Source: Roseburia inulinivorans DSM 16841
GTDB lineage: Bacteria > Bacillota > Clostridia > Lachnospirales > Lachnospiraceae
Length of the DNA stretch: 57,343 bases
Assembly (NCBI RefSeq): GCF_000174195.1
Contig: NZ_ACFY01000158.1
Span: 1-57,343 of the forward strand
Reading direction: 5' to 3'
Numbering within the stretch: the first letter of the stretch is position 1; every line of letters starts with the position of its first letter. A program made the translations under genes and the position numbers. This document shows positions 38,889-46,787 of this stretch, one piece after another. Under the pieces are notes generated by a model. That model made no database searches. It was not told the DNA's origin and saw nothing but the letters and a program-made list of their open reading frames with translations.

Positions 38889-39887
38889 CTATCTCGCCTT
38901 TTCCTTTGCGTCATATACAAGCTGCGGCTCTGCCACGATACCGTCCAGTCTCTTGTTCGGTGTATCCGTTGCAAGTGTGAGTTTCCTTAAATCTTTATCA
39001 TAGTGATACACCTGATTGGAAAGTCGTTCTTCCAATGCCACCTCCTGCATATTCACCTCTGCCACCATCTGTGCAAGCTCCTCCGGTTCGGTCAGCTCAG
39101 TAGACACCGCAAGAACTTCGTGCACACTTGAAGGCAGGATATACAGATCACTTTCAAGGTTTTCTGCCAGTTCGTGAAGCTCATTCTCATAAAGCATTGA
39201 TACTGCACCGTCAATTCCCCTGTTATTGGAGATTATCCACAGAGTCTGCTCCGGTGGAACTTCCCTGATCATCATCTCTGCTATCTCCTCCGGCATCCCG
39301 TCACTTAAAAACATCTCTTTCATAACATCATTCATATTTCTTATTCTTGGCGGTAAGATTCTTCTTGTGTTTTCAGCCGCATATTTAAAAAGCTGCTCCT
39401 CATTCATTCCAAATCTTTCCGCAAGGCTGTTCGTAACCTTTATACTCTGAATACTTTCAGCATCCGCATTTATCACAAGTTTATAGATAATGGAAAGATC
39501 CTGAAATTCTCTGTGTGGCACCTGCTCCAGAAATGACCTGTTCTGTTCCGTATTGATAAGCTGGAATACTACCTTTTCATTGGCATCTTTGTATAAGCTG
39601 TCAACATCAACAACTTGTGGTGTCTTTGCAAACTCCATTGCCATAAGGTCACATGCCGCCATCAGTGTTTCCTCCAGATCACCACAGTTCTGATATTTCT
39701 CATACATATCGTTGATATAAATAGTAGGAGAAATATTAGTATCTTTGCCTCTGATACTGATACCGTCATAGGTCATATTTACCTTTTCCACAGGCATAAC
39801 TACAAGCTCCATACCTTTGAAGTTATCCGGCATATAGTCCATAAACTTCTCTTTTACTACTTCCTTAAAAATCTCATAATTCATCAT
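38889..39887 (-). CDS. DUF5688-family protein
   Basis: 332 residues, soluble. Typical blocks are GMELVVMPVEKVNMTYDGIS, SPTIYINDMYEKY, and LWIISNNRGIDGAVSMLYEN. DUF5688 proteins are common cargo of Firmicute conjugative elements with no known function. It stands 10 bp upstream of the 42-residue gene. Confidence 0.8.
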   Translation of the reverse strand: MMNYEIFKEVVKEKFMDYMPDNFKGMELVVMPVEKVNMTYDGISIRGKDTNISPTIYINDMYEKYQNCGDLEETLMAACDLMAMEFAKTPQVVDVDSLYKDANEKVVFQLINTEQNRSFLEQVPHREFQDLSIIYKLVINADAESIQSIKVTNSLAERFGMNEEQLFKYAAENTRRILPPRIRNMNDVMKEMFLSDGMPEEIAEMMIREVPPEQTLWIISNNRGIDGAVSMLYENELHELAENLESDLYILPSSVHEVLAVSTELTEPEELAQMVAEVNMQEVALEERLSNQVYHYDKDLRKLTLATDTPNKRLDGIVAEPQLVYDAKEKAR

Positions 39888-39906
39888 ATCTGCTTATCCT
39901 CCAAAC

Positions 39907-39950
39907 AAAAAAAGCGGGGGAACATAAGTCATTGGCTTACATTCCCCCGC
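39907..39950 (-). terminator. Strong terminator between the ParM and DUF5688 operons
   Basis: Minus strand GCGGGGGAA...TTCCCCCGC (9 bp perfect, extended by GTAAG...CTTAT) followed by seven U. Confidence 0.85.
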
Positions 39951-40036
39951 AAGGTTGATTGTTTTTATTTTCTCTTTGATATACCCGTCAGCTCATTCCG
40001 GACAATCCCGTATTCTGTGCATTTTAACCTCCTTGA

Positions 40037-40120
40037 TTATAACAATTTCTTAAATTTAAAGAAATACTTCACAAGTCTTCTGTTTTTCCTGTAAGCAGGA
40101 AAGAAGCCTTTTACCTCCAT
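40037..40120 (-). CDS. 27-residue basic small protein
   Basis: MEVKGFFPAYRKNRRLVKYF plus FKFKKLL, very basic and aromatic. GGGGAGGTGAG lies 4-5 bp before the ATG, a strong site. It follows the small membrane protein by 14 bp. Function unknown; the good ribosome-binding site is the main support. Confidence 0.45.
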   Translation of the reverse strand: MEVKGFFPAYRKNRRLVKYFFKFKKLL

Positions 40121-40134
40121 AGTCTCACCTCCCC

Positions 40135-40308
40135 TCAAAATGTTCCCATTCTTACGAATGAAAGAAATGCTCTTGCTACCAGACAGAATAGAAGAAGAAC
40201 TAACCTGACAAGTCCCAAGAACAGCTTGAATGCTCCAAGAACAATTTTCAGCATCCACTTGAGTACCTGTAAAACAGCGGTTCCTACGGCTCCTGCAATT
40301 CTTCTCAT
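40135..40308 (-). CDS. Small hydrophobic membrane protein
   Basis: 57 residues from ATG 40308 (AAAGGAG ~10 bp upstream): MRRIAGAVGTAVLQVLKWML onward, almost wholly hydrophobic with spaced Arg/Lys, two probable membrane helices. It is encoded between the ParR-like gene and the 27-residue gene. A hydrophobin-like or toxin-like role is possible but unsupported. Confidence 0.55.
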   Translation of the reverse strand: MRRIAGAVGTAVLQVLKWMLKIVLGAFKLFLGLVRLVLLLFCLVARAFLSFVRMGTF

Positions 40309-40313
40309 AATAA

Positions 40314-40754
40314 TCAATCTCCTTTCAACATCCATCCCATTGCCAATCCTGCAACATCTGAATCATTCATAACATCTTCTTCCGGCTGTTCTTCCATATC
40401 TTCCTGTGGGTTTGCAATCACTACCGGCTGGCTGTTCTTCACTCCCGCCAAAGCTCCCCCAAGTAAAGAAATGACCTCTTTTCTTGCCTCACTCATTGCA
40501 GAATACTCAATTTCCTTTTTTATCTTTTCTATCTCGTCCCTCGTTACAAACTGTTCATATCTCTTTTCCTCTTTGGAGGGAATATCATCCTCTCCATAGT
40601 GGTCAATATAAAACTCACAGGCTTCAATCAGGAACTGATTCTTTGACTTATATATCTTTGGATTAAGCCCCTTTATGACCTCATTGATTTTAGCGTGTTG
40701 AGGATTGAGCAGATTCAGTCGGAATGTGCTCTCCATAATATGCCTTCGTGCCAT
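40314..40754 (-). CDS. ParR-like segregation adaptor
   Basis: 146 residues. A ribbon-helix-helix-like N-terminus (STFRLNLLNPQHAKINEVIKG, NQFLIEACEFYIDHY) is followed by a helical, acidic C-terminus, the plan of ParR proteins that bind a centromere and the ParM filament. It is 11 bp downstream of the ParM-like gene. Assignment rests on that neighbour. Confidence 0.7.
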   Translation of the reverse strand: MARRHIMESTFRLNLLNPQHAKINEVIKGLNPKIYKSKNQFLIEACEFYIDHYGEDDIPSKEEKRYEQFVTRDEIEKIKKEIEYSAMSEARKEVISLLGGALAGVKNSQPVVIANPQEDMEEQPEEDVMNDSDVAGLAMGWMLKGD

Positions 40755-40765
40755 ATGACTACCCC

Positions 40766-41686
40766 CTATGCAAGTCTCTTAGCAGTTTTCAATCCCATAA
40801 TGGCAAGCTGTTCATATCCTCTGGCATTTGCCTTTACATCAAGGATATAAGAGATATTCTTTGCTTCGTGATTGCTGAAATTCTTCATTACCACTGCCCC
40901 GCCACCTACAAATACAATCGGTGTAGTTTTAAGGTTATAACCAAACTCACGGATTGAGTTATATACCTTTTCAACAAAGTCCTCTATCTCAGCCTTGATA
41001 ATCGCAAGGTATTCATCATCTATATCAGACCTGCCATATCGCATAATATTCTGGATTTCTGTTTCATCAACTTCCCCATTGAGCTGTCTTACACACTGCT
41101 CATTGATAGAACGCATACAGGTAATAAGTCCTCTTGGCACGGTAACACACTTTGATTCGTCCGGTGACTTGTTAATCACGGGCATAATATCTATTGTCCA
41201 GCTACCGATATCAACAACCAGCGTTTTCTTTGCCATAGTCGGTATCTTGTCAACCACAGCCGCATAGCACTGTGGGAATACCGCCACATCGTCAATCTCA
41301 ATATGGTATGCTTCATTTTCATATCTGAAATCAACACGCTTATTCTTGGTCAGGTATTTAATAAAGTTATTTCTCTCTGCTCCAAATCGGGTAAGTGGAA
41401 GTCCTACTGCAAGAAATACCTTTGCATCTGACAATCCTCTTTTCTTCAATTCCTTTGCGACTGCTGCCAGTGTCAAAAGATAAAAGCTGTCATCTTCAAC
41501 CTTTGTATCTTTCACTTCCTGCCTTACTGTTCCAATCTTGTAATACTTACCGTCGTACTCAAGAACATCTCCAAAAAGTGCCGGAGTAGTTGTAATCTCC
41601 TTTACCCCTGTGACAAATACCTGAGTTACGGTTTTCATCATTGACCAGCCGTGATCAATTCCTATTACTTCTAACTTGTTATTCAT
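40766..41686 (-). CDS. ParM/StbA-like actin-family ATPase
   Basis: 306 residues from ATG 41686 (GGAGG 8 bp upstream). Actin-fold phosphate loops: GIDHGWSMMKTV at the N-terminus, LVVDIGSWTIDIMPV (~160) and VFVGGGAVVMKNF (~265). Polymerising ParM-type ATPases segregate plasmids, and in conjugative elements they probably stabilise the excised circle. First structural gene of the leftward block, about 240 bp downstream of an attenuator-like leader. Confidence 0.88.
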   Translation of the reverse strand: MNNKLEVIGIDHGWSMMKTVTQVFVTGVKEITTTPALFGDVLEYDGKYYKIGTVRQEVKDTKVEDDSFYLLTLAAVAKELKKRGLSDAKVFLAVGLPLTRFGAERNNFIKYLTKNKRVDFRYENEAYHIEIDDVAVFPQCYAAVVDKIPTMAKKTLVVDIGSWTIDIMPVINKSPDESKCVTVPRGLITCMRSINEQCVRQLNGEVDETEIQNIMRYGRSDIDDEYLAIIKAEIEDFVEKVYNSIREFGYNLKTTPIVFVGGGAVVMKNFSNHEAKNISYILDVKANARGYEQLAIMGLKTAKRLA

Positions 41687-41792
41687 TTTTCTGTTCCTCC
41701 AAATCTTACTAATTTTGTTCATACAGCTACCCGTACCTTTCGGTTTGTGTTTCTATCCTATTTTCCTTGTCTCTGAAATATCTGCCAGCGAT

Positions 41793-41906
41793 TTATATTC
41801 GATCACACTCTGCTCTTGCTTTCATAAGACAATACTTCCATATACAGCCACCTCTCTTTTTGCGAGATGACTTACATTCAGACCAAATCAGCTTCTTTTC
41901 TGCCAT
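41793..41906 (-). CDS. Possible 37-residue Cys-rich peptide
   Basis: Frame MAEKKLIWSECKSSRKKRGG then CIWKYCLMKARAECDRI, just past the leader terminator. Four Cys spaced 8, 4 and 8 residues apart could bind zinc. The AGGAG is only 1-2 bp from the ATG, so translation is doubtful. Confidence 0.25.
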   Translation of the reverse strand: MAEKKLIWSECKSSRKKRGGCIWKYCLMKARAECDRI

Positions 41907-41924
41907 CTCCTGCTCATTTCCAAT

Positions 41925-42144
41925 AAAAAAGGCAGGACAAACAGCCGGATACACTTTTCAGTGCAAAGCTAATTTAGTCCTACCTAAAATTATTACTATT
42001 CAATTTTCACCTCTCTTGGGTACACAAAGCACACTCAGCCCATGAATCTGAACTGCTCTATGTAATGGTCATATTTCGGATTGATATGTCAGCGCTGCCC
42101 TATCCTGTACCGATTTAAAGGTATAAAAATAAGGACTAAATTAG
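41925..42144 (-). promoter_or_regulatory. Leader attenuator of the conjugative operon
   Basis: Minus strand: terminator GGTAGGAC...GTCCTGCC (41977-41984 with 41931-41938) followed by six U, with an inner CACTgaaaAGTG hairpin. An upstream segment CTAATTTAGTCCT (42132-42144) is perfectly complementary to AGGACTAAATTAG (41969-41981), which contains the terminator's 5' arm. The two pairings are mutually exclusive: terminator versus antiterminator. A short leader ORF ends in the same arm. Confidence 0.6.
41980..42003 (-). CDS. Putative 7-residue leader peptide
   Basis: TTG-started frame MNSNNFR with AGAGGTGA 4-5 bp upstream; its TAG lies inside the 5' arm of the leader terminator. A ribosome paused here would disrupt the terminator. 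The geometry supports a regulatory leader, but the peptide is too short to be certain. Confidence 0.4.
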   Translation of the reverse strand: MNSNNFR

Positions 42145-42195
42145 TTCCAACCCCTTGATTTTACTGGGTTTCTTCTAACTTGTCCCAATTATAAC

Positions 42196-42426
42196 TCAAG
42201 CACCGCTGAACAACGCTCCCGCAGTATTCCCCTGCCCCAAGAGCTGTATGGGTGCATTCATGCTGTTTATGCCTGTCTCATTTTCTGACAACAGAAGTCG
42301 AAAGTTTCCTCTGGCATGTTCCCTTGGCACCTCCCATGTCTGAAAATCAAGGATCTTTTCCATGGCAAAGGAACTGATAAATTTTAAATCGGAATATTCA
42401 ATTCTCCTTTGTAATCCTTCTGCCAT
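42196..42426 (-). pseudogene. N-terminal VgrG remnant cut by the conjugative element
   Basis: 76 codons, MAEGLQRRIEYSDLKF..., ~97% identical at DNA level to the start of the VgrG-toxin gene at 43809-46202. Homology ends abruptly after ...GALFSG; one foreign codon and a stop follow, and the conjugative-element leader begins. Upstream the ribosome-binding site and the last codons of a DUF4280 gene (GQEE-stop) are also duplicated. This is the remains of a third cassette. Confidence 0.9.
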
Positions 42427-42568
42427 AAACCTCTCCTATTCTTCCTGACCTAACGAAGCAGGTAAAATATATTAGTATGAGTACCAAGGTCTTACTTCAT
42501 AAATTGATATTGCTTGGTTCAAATCTTTCATCTTATATGCGTCCCCTTCCGCACTAAAAACACTTTGT

Positions 42569-42739
42569 CTACCAATTTACCCTCGCTTTGATATAATTTA
42601 CATTACATAATTTCTCAATCGCTTTAATTTCATTTTTACTACAATCACCATTTTTTCTTATAATATAAACTTCATAAACTGTTCCATCACGTAACATTGG
42701 AATATCAGTTGTCACTGGTTCTCCAAACTTATAAACATA
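42569..42739 (-). pseudogene. C-terminal remnant of an unidentified gene
   Basis: 56 open codons, YVYKFGEPVTTDIPMLRDGT then VYEVYIIRKNGDCSKNEI..., ending at TAG 42569-42571, without a start. Codon use is AT-rich as in the nearby immunity gene. Its place between the ankyrin immunity gene and the DUF4280 remnant suggests a lost toxin or immunity gene. Bases 42430-42568 hold the DUF4280 tail and a short frame without support; 42740-42823 hold nothing evident. Confidence 0.4.
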
Positions 42740-42823
42740 TCAAAAAATTATTATTCTCTTACGAACTTAAACCTGAAAAACAACTATTATCAATTTTTTT
42801 GAATTTATATTAACATCAATAGA

Positions 42824-43720
42824 TCATACTAAATACTTCTTAACTATATTTATTATTTTTTCATTTTTCGTTCTTTCAGCAATATCTAAAACACTACAAT
42901 TTCTTACATATTCGTTTGAATAAGTTACTATCAAATTCCTGTAATTTTTCATAAGTTCCTCTACAAGAAAGGCATTTGAAAAACGAATCGCACTAACTAA
43001 AGGATTATCTTTCATCTCTCTACTGTTAATAACAATACCTTCATCTATTAATTTTTTTGCAATTATATTGTTGTTCTTTTTTATTGCCGTCATAAGTTCC
43101 AAACCGTCAAAAGCATTAATATCTATACCATTTTCAATAAGCCAAAGTGCTTCCTTTTCTTTCCCTTCTGTGATTGTATAATTAAGTAACGAACCTTTAG
43201 GGACAACTATATTTATCAAATCGTTATTCAAAATATAATCTTTAAAGCCTTCAAAATCTCCTGCCAATTCCAATACCTTAACTATTTTTTTTAAATTTTC
43301 TTCGTTTTCTCCCCAAAAGTTTTTTTCCGAATAATTTAAATAAAATTCCTGATATTCTTCAGAATCAAAAGTCGGTCCTGTTAAAACTGCATCGACAAAT
43401 TCTATTGGCGGTATATATTTTCCATTTAATATATCATCTATAATAACATTTGGCGCCGCATATCTTATTTTCTTTTTTAAATCAATGATGCGTATTTCTC
43501 CAAACCCTTTTACATACTTTTTTCCATCAATCTCTGTTTCACGACATACACCATTCAAATCGCTATTTAATGGATTCTCACAATATAAAGTCAGCTTTTC
43601 TATGAATATTGAATCAAATGTCTCTTTACTTTCCACTGTACTATCAAAATTTACATTCCACCCAATATTGTATGCATTTTCAAAATGTTGATAACAATAC
43701 TTTGTCATATCAGAATTCAT
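42824..43720 (-). CDS. Putative ankyrin-repeat immunity protein
   Basis: 298 residues from ATG 43720 (GAGGAG upstream). The N-terminal ~160 residues are a soluble domain of unknown type (FDSTVESKETFDSIFIEKL...). The C-terminal half has ankyrin-like repeats (KEKEALWLIENGIDINAFDG, ...IIAKKLIDEGIVINSREM, ...SVLDIAERTKNEKIINIV). It is AT-rich like the adjacent toxin domain. It directly follows the VgrG-toxin gene by 88 bp, where a cognate immunity gene is expected; ankyrin folds are known among polymorphic-toxin immunity proteins. The pairing is inference. Confidence 0.65.
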   Translation of the reverse strand: MNSDMTKYCYQHFENAYNIGWNVNFDSTVESKETFDSIFIEKLTLYCENPLNSDLNGVCRETEIDGKKYVKGFGEIRIIDLKKKIRYAAPNVIIDDILNGKYIPPIEFVDAVLTGPTFDSEEYQEFYLNYSEKNFWGENEENLKKIVKVLELAGDFEGFKDYILNNDLINIVVPKGSLLNYTITEGKEKEALWLIENGIDINAFDGLELMTAIKKNNNIIAKKLIDEGIVINSREMKDNPLVSAIRFSNAFLVEELMKNYRNLIVTYSNEYVRNCSVLDIAERTKNEKIINIVKKYLV

Positions 43721-43808
43721 TATTCTCTCTCCTCGTATACAAATCAGATATTTATATAATTTAACATAAAATAGCACTCACCAAAAGAAAAGTATCTATC
43801 ATTTCGCG

Positions 43809-46202
43809 TTATAAGCAACCAAGTGCTTCTAATAATAATTTGCTTCTTTCGCTAAAACACCAACCACATATTGTAATGTCACTTGATTTTATAACTGATT
43901 TCAATTCTTCTGAGCTCAATTTACTTACATCGTATATTTTTATATTTAGTGAATCCCCCCATACTTTTAAATCTTCGTTCAATAATTGTTTTCCCGAAAC
44001 ACCATTATACTCGCTCAGTAATGATCCATCTGGTCCTCCATGCATACCAGAAACTATTGAAATATCTCCAGAAGATTGATTTACAATTTCCGCAAATTGA
44101 CTTTGTCTTATATTCCCTGTCGAAACATATACACTTTGATTACCACCAACTTCTACCTTATAAAATGTAGGTTCATTATAAAATCTTGCATCCTCTATAG
44201 CTGCCAAATTTTCAATGTCATAAAAATCAGATATGCAAGAAACCTCATTTCCGTTCATATCAAATGAATACTGACCACGATATGCCGTTTTTTTACCAGT
44301 CCTTAGTTCATCTATGCCTTTAAATACAAAGTGTATTGCCACACCAGTAAGAAAATCTGCCCCCATCTGTTTCCAGTCAAACGCATACGCTAGTTTCTCC
44401 TCTATAGACATGTTGGAATCAACAAGCGCATACATTCCTCTAGTCAGTACACCACTTCCAAGATCTACCAGCCCTTCTCCAACCCAATTTAATGCTGGAA
44501 ATGCCGCACCAATTGCGCCAGTAATCGCCCCAGTAACCATGGAAATCTCCATATCTCTAGTTGCTTCTCCCAGACTTCTGACATTTCCACTGGAGTAATC
44601 ATTCACCGCTCCTACAACTGATGCTGAAATTGCTCCCATTCCTGCACCAAACAATGCACCTGCAACAACTGTTCCTATCCCCGGCAAAAATACAGCTAAA
44701 GCTATGCAGGCGGCTCCTACCGCAAGACCCATTACAAGATTTCTTGCAAATCCGCCCCAGTCAAATTCACCCTTCTGAGGTGCATCCTCATATGGATCAT
44801 ACCCCTGATATACCGTTCCCGCCAGACCTGTTCTCATGCCCAGCATATCCACACTGCCGTTCACACAAAGACTGGATGCCCCTTCTGCATACAATGCCAT
44901 GATATCTGACATTCCCTGCATGGCAATCCCTGTCATGCTCTCCAGCCGGATTCCTTCTTTTGCCATCAGAACAAGCCCGCCATTGCTTTCTATGGTAGTC
45001 CCCGTTTCATCCTCAAATGTAATCTTTCCCGTTTCACCACCATCCAATCCCATTCGCTGCGGATACAGATCCATTCCTTTTCCGTGCTCTGACCGGAAAC
45101 TTTTTTTCTCGGGACTTCCCGTCCCCTCACAGGTACTTCCATTGGTACGGATACACCCTGTTGCTATTCCCTGCGCCTCATCTCCATTTCCTATATATAA
45201 TGCTGTTTTCGTTCCCTTCTGTGGCATACAGTACATCAGGTTACCTGTCACCGGGGCAAATCCATAACGGTTTCCACCCGCCGCAGTCTTGTCAATGTCA
45301 AATGCTACTTCTACCTGCTCTCCCTGTGTTCCGACAATGGATCCGACAAATGACATTCCCGTATAGTCCGGGTTATCCTCCCATGGAATCCACGTATAAC
45401 TGTTTCCCGCAAGGCGGTATGTAAAGATGACCTCCCCTCCTGCCAGTTCTGTTTTTTTCCGAGAAACAAGCAGCTCCCTTCCTTCATATGTTACTCTGTC
45501 CCCCAGCGACAGGCTTGTCCTCGTAACAACATCATAACAAATGAAATCTTCCCTATCAACAAGGCATTTTCCACTGACTGCATAATATCTCCCATCAAAA
45601 CAGAGATCACAGGAAATGATTTCTCCCAATTCCCTTTTTTCACCTTCCGGCAATCCAAGGTAAAAGCGGGGATAATAATAGCTGGTATCCGGCACTAATG
45701 GAAGCCCAAGCTGGGACGCCATTCTTTTCAGAAATCTCCAGTCTGTTTCCTGATACTGTATCAGTGTCCCTCCTGTTCGCATGTCGCTCCCCGGCAGTAT
45801 GCAGGCGCAGTGATCGGTATCGGCTGTTACGGCACTGGCAATCCCCATATAAGTCTGTACTTTTTTCTGAAATACCCGGTTACTTTTTTTCTGATCTAAA
45901 AGAATGGTTCCTGACACAGCCTGTATGTCTGCAATCCTGTATCCTCTTTCTTCTTTGATTTCCACCTTTTCCGGATATCCGCTGAACAACGCTCCCGCAG
46001 TATTCCCCTGCCCCAAAAGCTGTATGGGTGCATTCATGCTGTTTATGCCTGTCTCGTTTTCTGACAACAGAAGTCGAAAGTTTCCTCTGGCATGTTCCCC
46101 TGGCACCTCCCATGTCTGAAAATCAAGGATCTTTTCTCTGGCAAAGGAGCTGGTAAATTTTAAATCGGAATATTCAATTTTCCTTTGTAATCCTTCTGCC
46201 AT
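43809..46202 (-). CDS. VgrG-like spike with unknown C-terminal toxin
   Basis: 797 residues. Residues 1-~330: gpD/VgrG-type spike with the ETDWRFLKRMASQLGLPLVP and SYTWIPWEDNPDYTGMSFVG blocks. Then an OB-fold (GFAPVTGNLMYCMPQKG), a beta-rich needle (TGTTIESNGGLVLMAKEGIR), and from ~474 FDWGGFARN with a long hydrophobic Gly/Ala stretch (~480-540). Residues ~635-797 are a different, AT-rich domain with SGMHGGPDG and, ~55 residues later, TICGWCFSERSK. The His and Cys could form a hydrolase dyad, but this is only suggestive. The spike body is paralogous to 49798-52356; the end is not. Confidence 0.85.
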   Translation of the reverse strand: MAEGLQRKIEYSDLKFTSSFAREKILDFQTWEVPGEHARGNFRLLLSENETGINSMNAPIQLLGQGNTAGALFSGYPEKVEIKEERGYRIADIQAVSGTILLDQKKSNRVFQKKVQTYMGIASAVTADTDHCACILPGSDMRTGGTLIQYQETDWRFLKRMASQLGLPLVPDTSYYYPRFYLGLPEGEKRELGEIISCDLCFDGRYYAVSGKCLVDREDFICYDVVTRTSLSLGDRVTYEGRELLVSRKKTELAGGEVIFTYRLAGNSYTWIPWEDNPDYTGMSFVGSIVGTQGEQVEVAFDIDKTAAGGNRYGFAPVTGNLMYCMPQKGTKTALYIGNGDEAQGIATGCIRTNGSTCEGTGSPEKKSFRSEHGKGMDLYPQRMGLDGGETGKITFEDETGTTIESNGGLVLMAKEGIRLESMTGIAMQGMSDIMALYAEGASSLCVNGSVDMLGMRTGLAGTVYQGYDPYEDAPQKGEFDWGGFARNLVMGLAVGAACIALAVFLPGIGTVVAGALFGAGMGAISASVVGAVNDYSSGNVRSLGEATRDMEISMVTGAITGAIGAAFPALNWVGEGLVDLGSGVLTRGMYALVDSNMSIEEKLAYAFDWKQMGADFLTGVAIHFVFKGIDELRTGKKTAYRGQYSFDMNGNEVSCISDFYDIENLAAIEDARFYNEPTFYKVEVGGNQSVYVSTGNIRQSQFAEIVNQSSGDISIVSGMHGGPDGSLLSEYNGVSGKQLLNEDLKVWGDSLNIKIYDVSKLSSEELKSVIKSSDITICGWCFSERSKLLLEALGCL

Positions 46203-46211
46203 AAACCTCTC

Positions 46212-46787
46212 CTATTCTTCCTGACCTGATGAAATGGGTTCTATTAATCCTCCATAGGCACAAACAAGAAATGATCTCTGTGTCAATGCAGACAGCTTAT
46301 CTCCTTCACTTGTTGCATCTGCGTTATTTCTAAGAATTTTCTCTGACTCATATACATCCTTCCATGTTCCCACAATACAGGGTGTACATGGATATCCTTT
46401 TACATTCTGCCCATCTTCTGTCTGCAGAATAATTTTATCCGCGTCCTCATCTTCCTCCTCTCCTGTGAAAAAATTTTTTATTTTTTCTGCAGTCTTAGCA
46501 AGCCATGATTTATTTAACGGATTCTCTTCGCTTTGGCAAATTCCAAAAGATGGAATATTTTTGTCATCCCCAACCTCACAATCTTCTTCGTGCATCATAG
46601 GCTTCCCGTTTGTATACACCCCATGGCATATTGGCAGATTCAGTTTCCTTTTATGTGTTCCGCAGCTGCAGTACAGCTCTGCTCCCCGCACTAGGTACGG
46701 AAACTGGATCTCCTCGCCTTTCTCCAGCTCCAGCTGCGCAAAGCATGTATTATATACTTCATTTTTCAAATATTGTCTTATCACCAA
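46212..46787 (-). CDS. DUF4280 PAAR-like spike cap
   Basis: 191 residues with the DUF4280 pattern: FPYLVRGAELYCSCGTHKRK, LNLPICHGVYTNGKPMM, VGDDKNIPSFGICQSEENP and GYPCTPCIVGTW. PAAR-like proteins sit on a VgrG tip. The N-terminus differs from its paralogue at 52366, and the reading frame begins (TTG 46787 or GTG 46784) right at the PoNi stop, with GAGAGA as a weak site. It therefore seems to have been fused behind the immunity gene by recombination. A 119-bp segment is identical to the other copy. Confidence 0.85.
   Translation of the reverse strand: MVIRQYLKNEVYNTCFAQLELEKGEEIQFPYLVRGAELYCSCGTHKRKLNLPICHGVYTNGKPMMHEEDCEVGDDKNIPSFGICQSEENPLNKSWLAKTAEKIKNFFTGEEEDEDADKIILQTEDGQNVKGYPCTPCIVGTWKDVYESEKILRNNADATSEGDKLSALTQRSFLVCAYGGLIEPISSGQEE
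46518..46636. repeat. 119-bp perfect repeat, copy 1 (within DUF4280 gene)
   Basis: Base-for-base identical to 52672-52790, while the flanks of the two genes differ at many synonymous sites. Reads as a gene-conversion or recombination tract. Confidence 0.9.

Larger units (their letters stand above)
9947..42198. mobile_element. Integrative conjugative element (Tn1549/CD1108 type), at least in part
   Basis: A contiguous block of conjugation genes, nearly all leftward: ParM/ParR-like, DUF5688, RadC-like, primase, MobC, relaxase, PcfB, VirD4, Maff2, VirB6-like, DUF4313, PrgI, VirB4, NlpC/P60, giant ArdC/helicase, SpoVG-like and DUF6674. The right end is marked by a VgrG gene whose homology to the intact copy stops abruptly after codon ~75 (42198-42204). 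The left end is not clear: no integrase, excisionase or matching VgrG 3' part is visible. The element may therefore continue past position 1 or have lost its recombination module. Confidence 0.75.
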
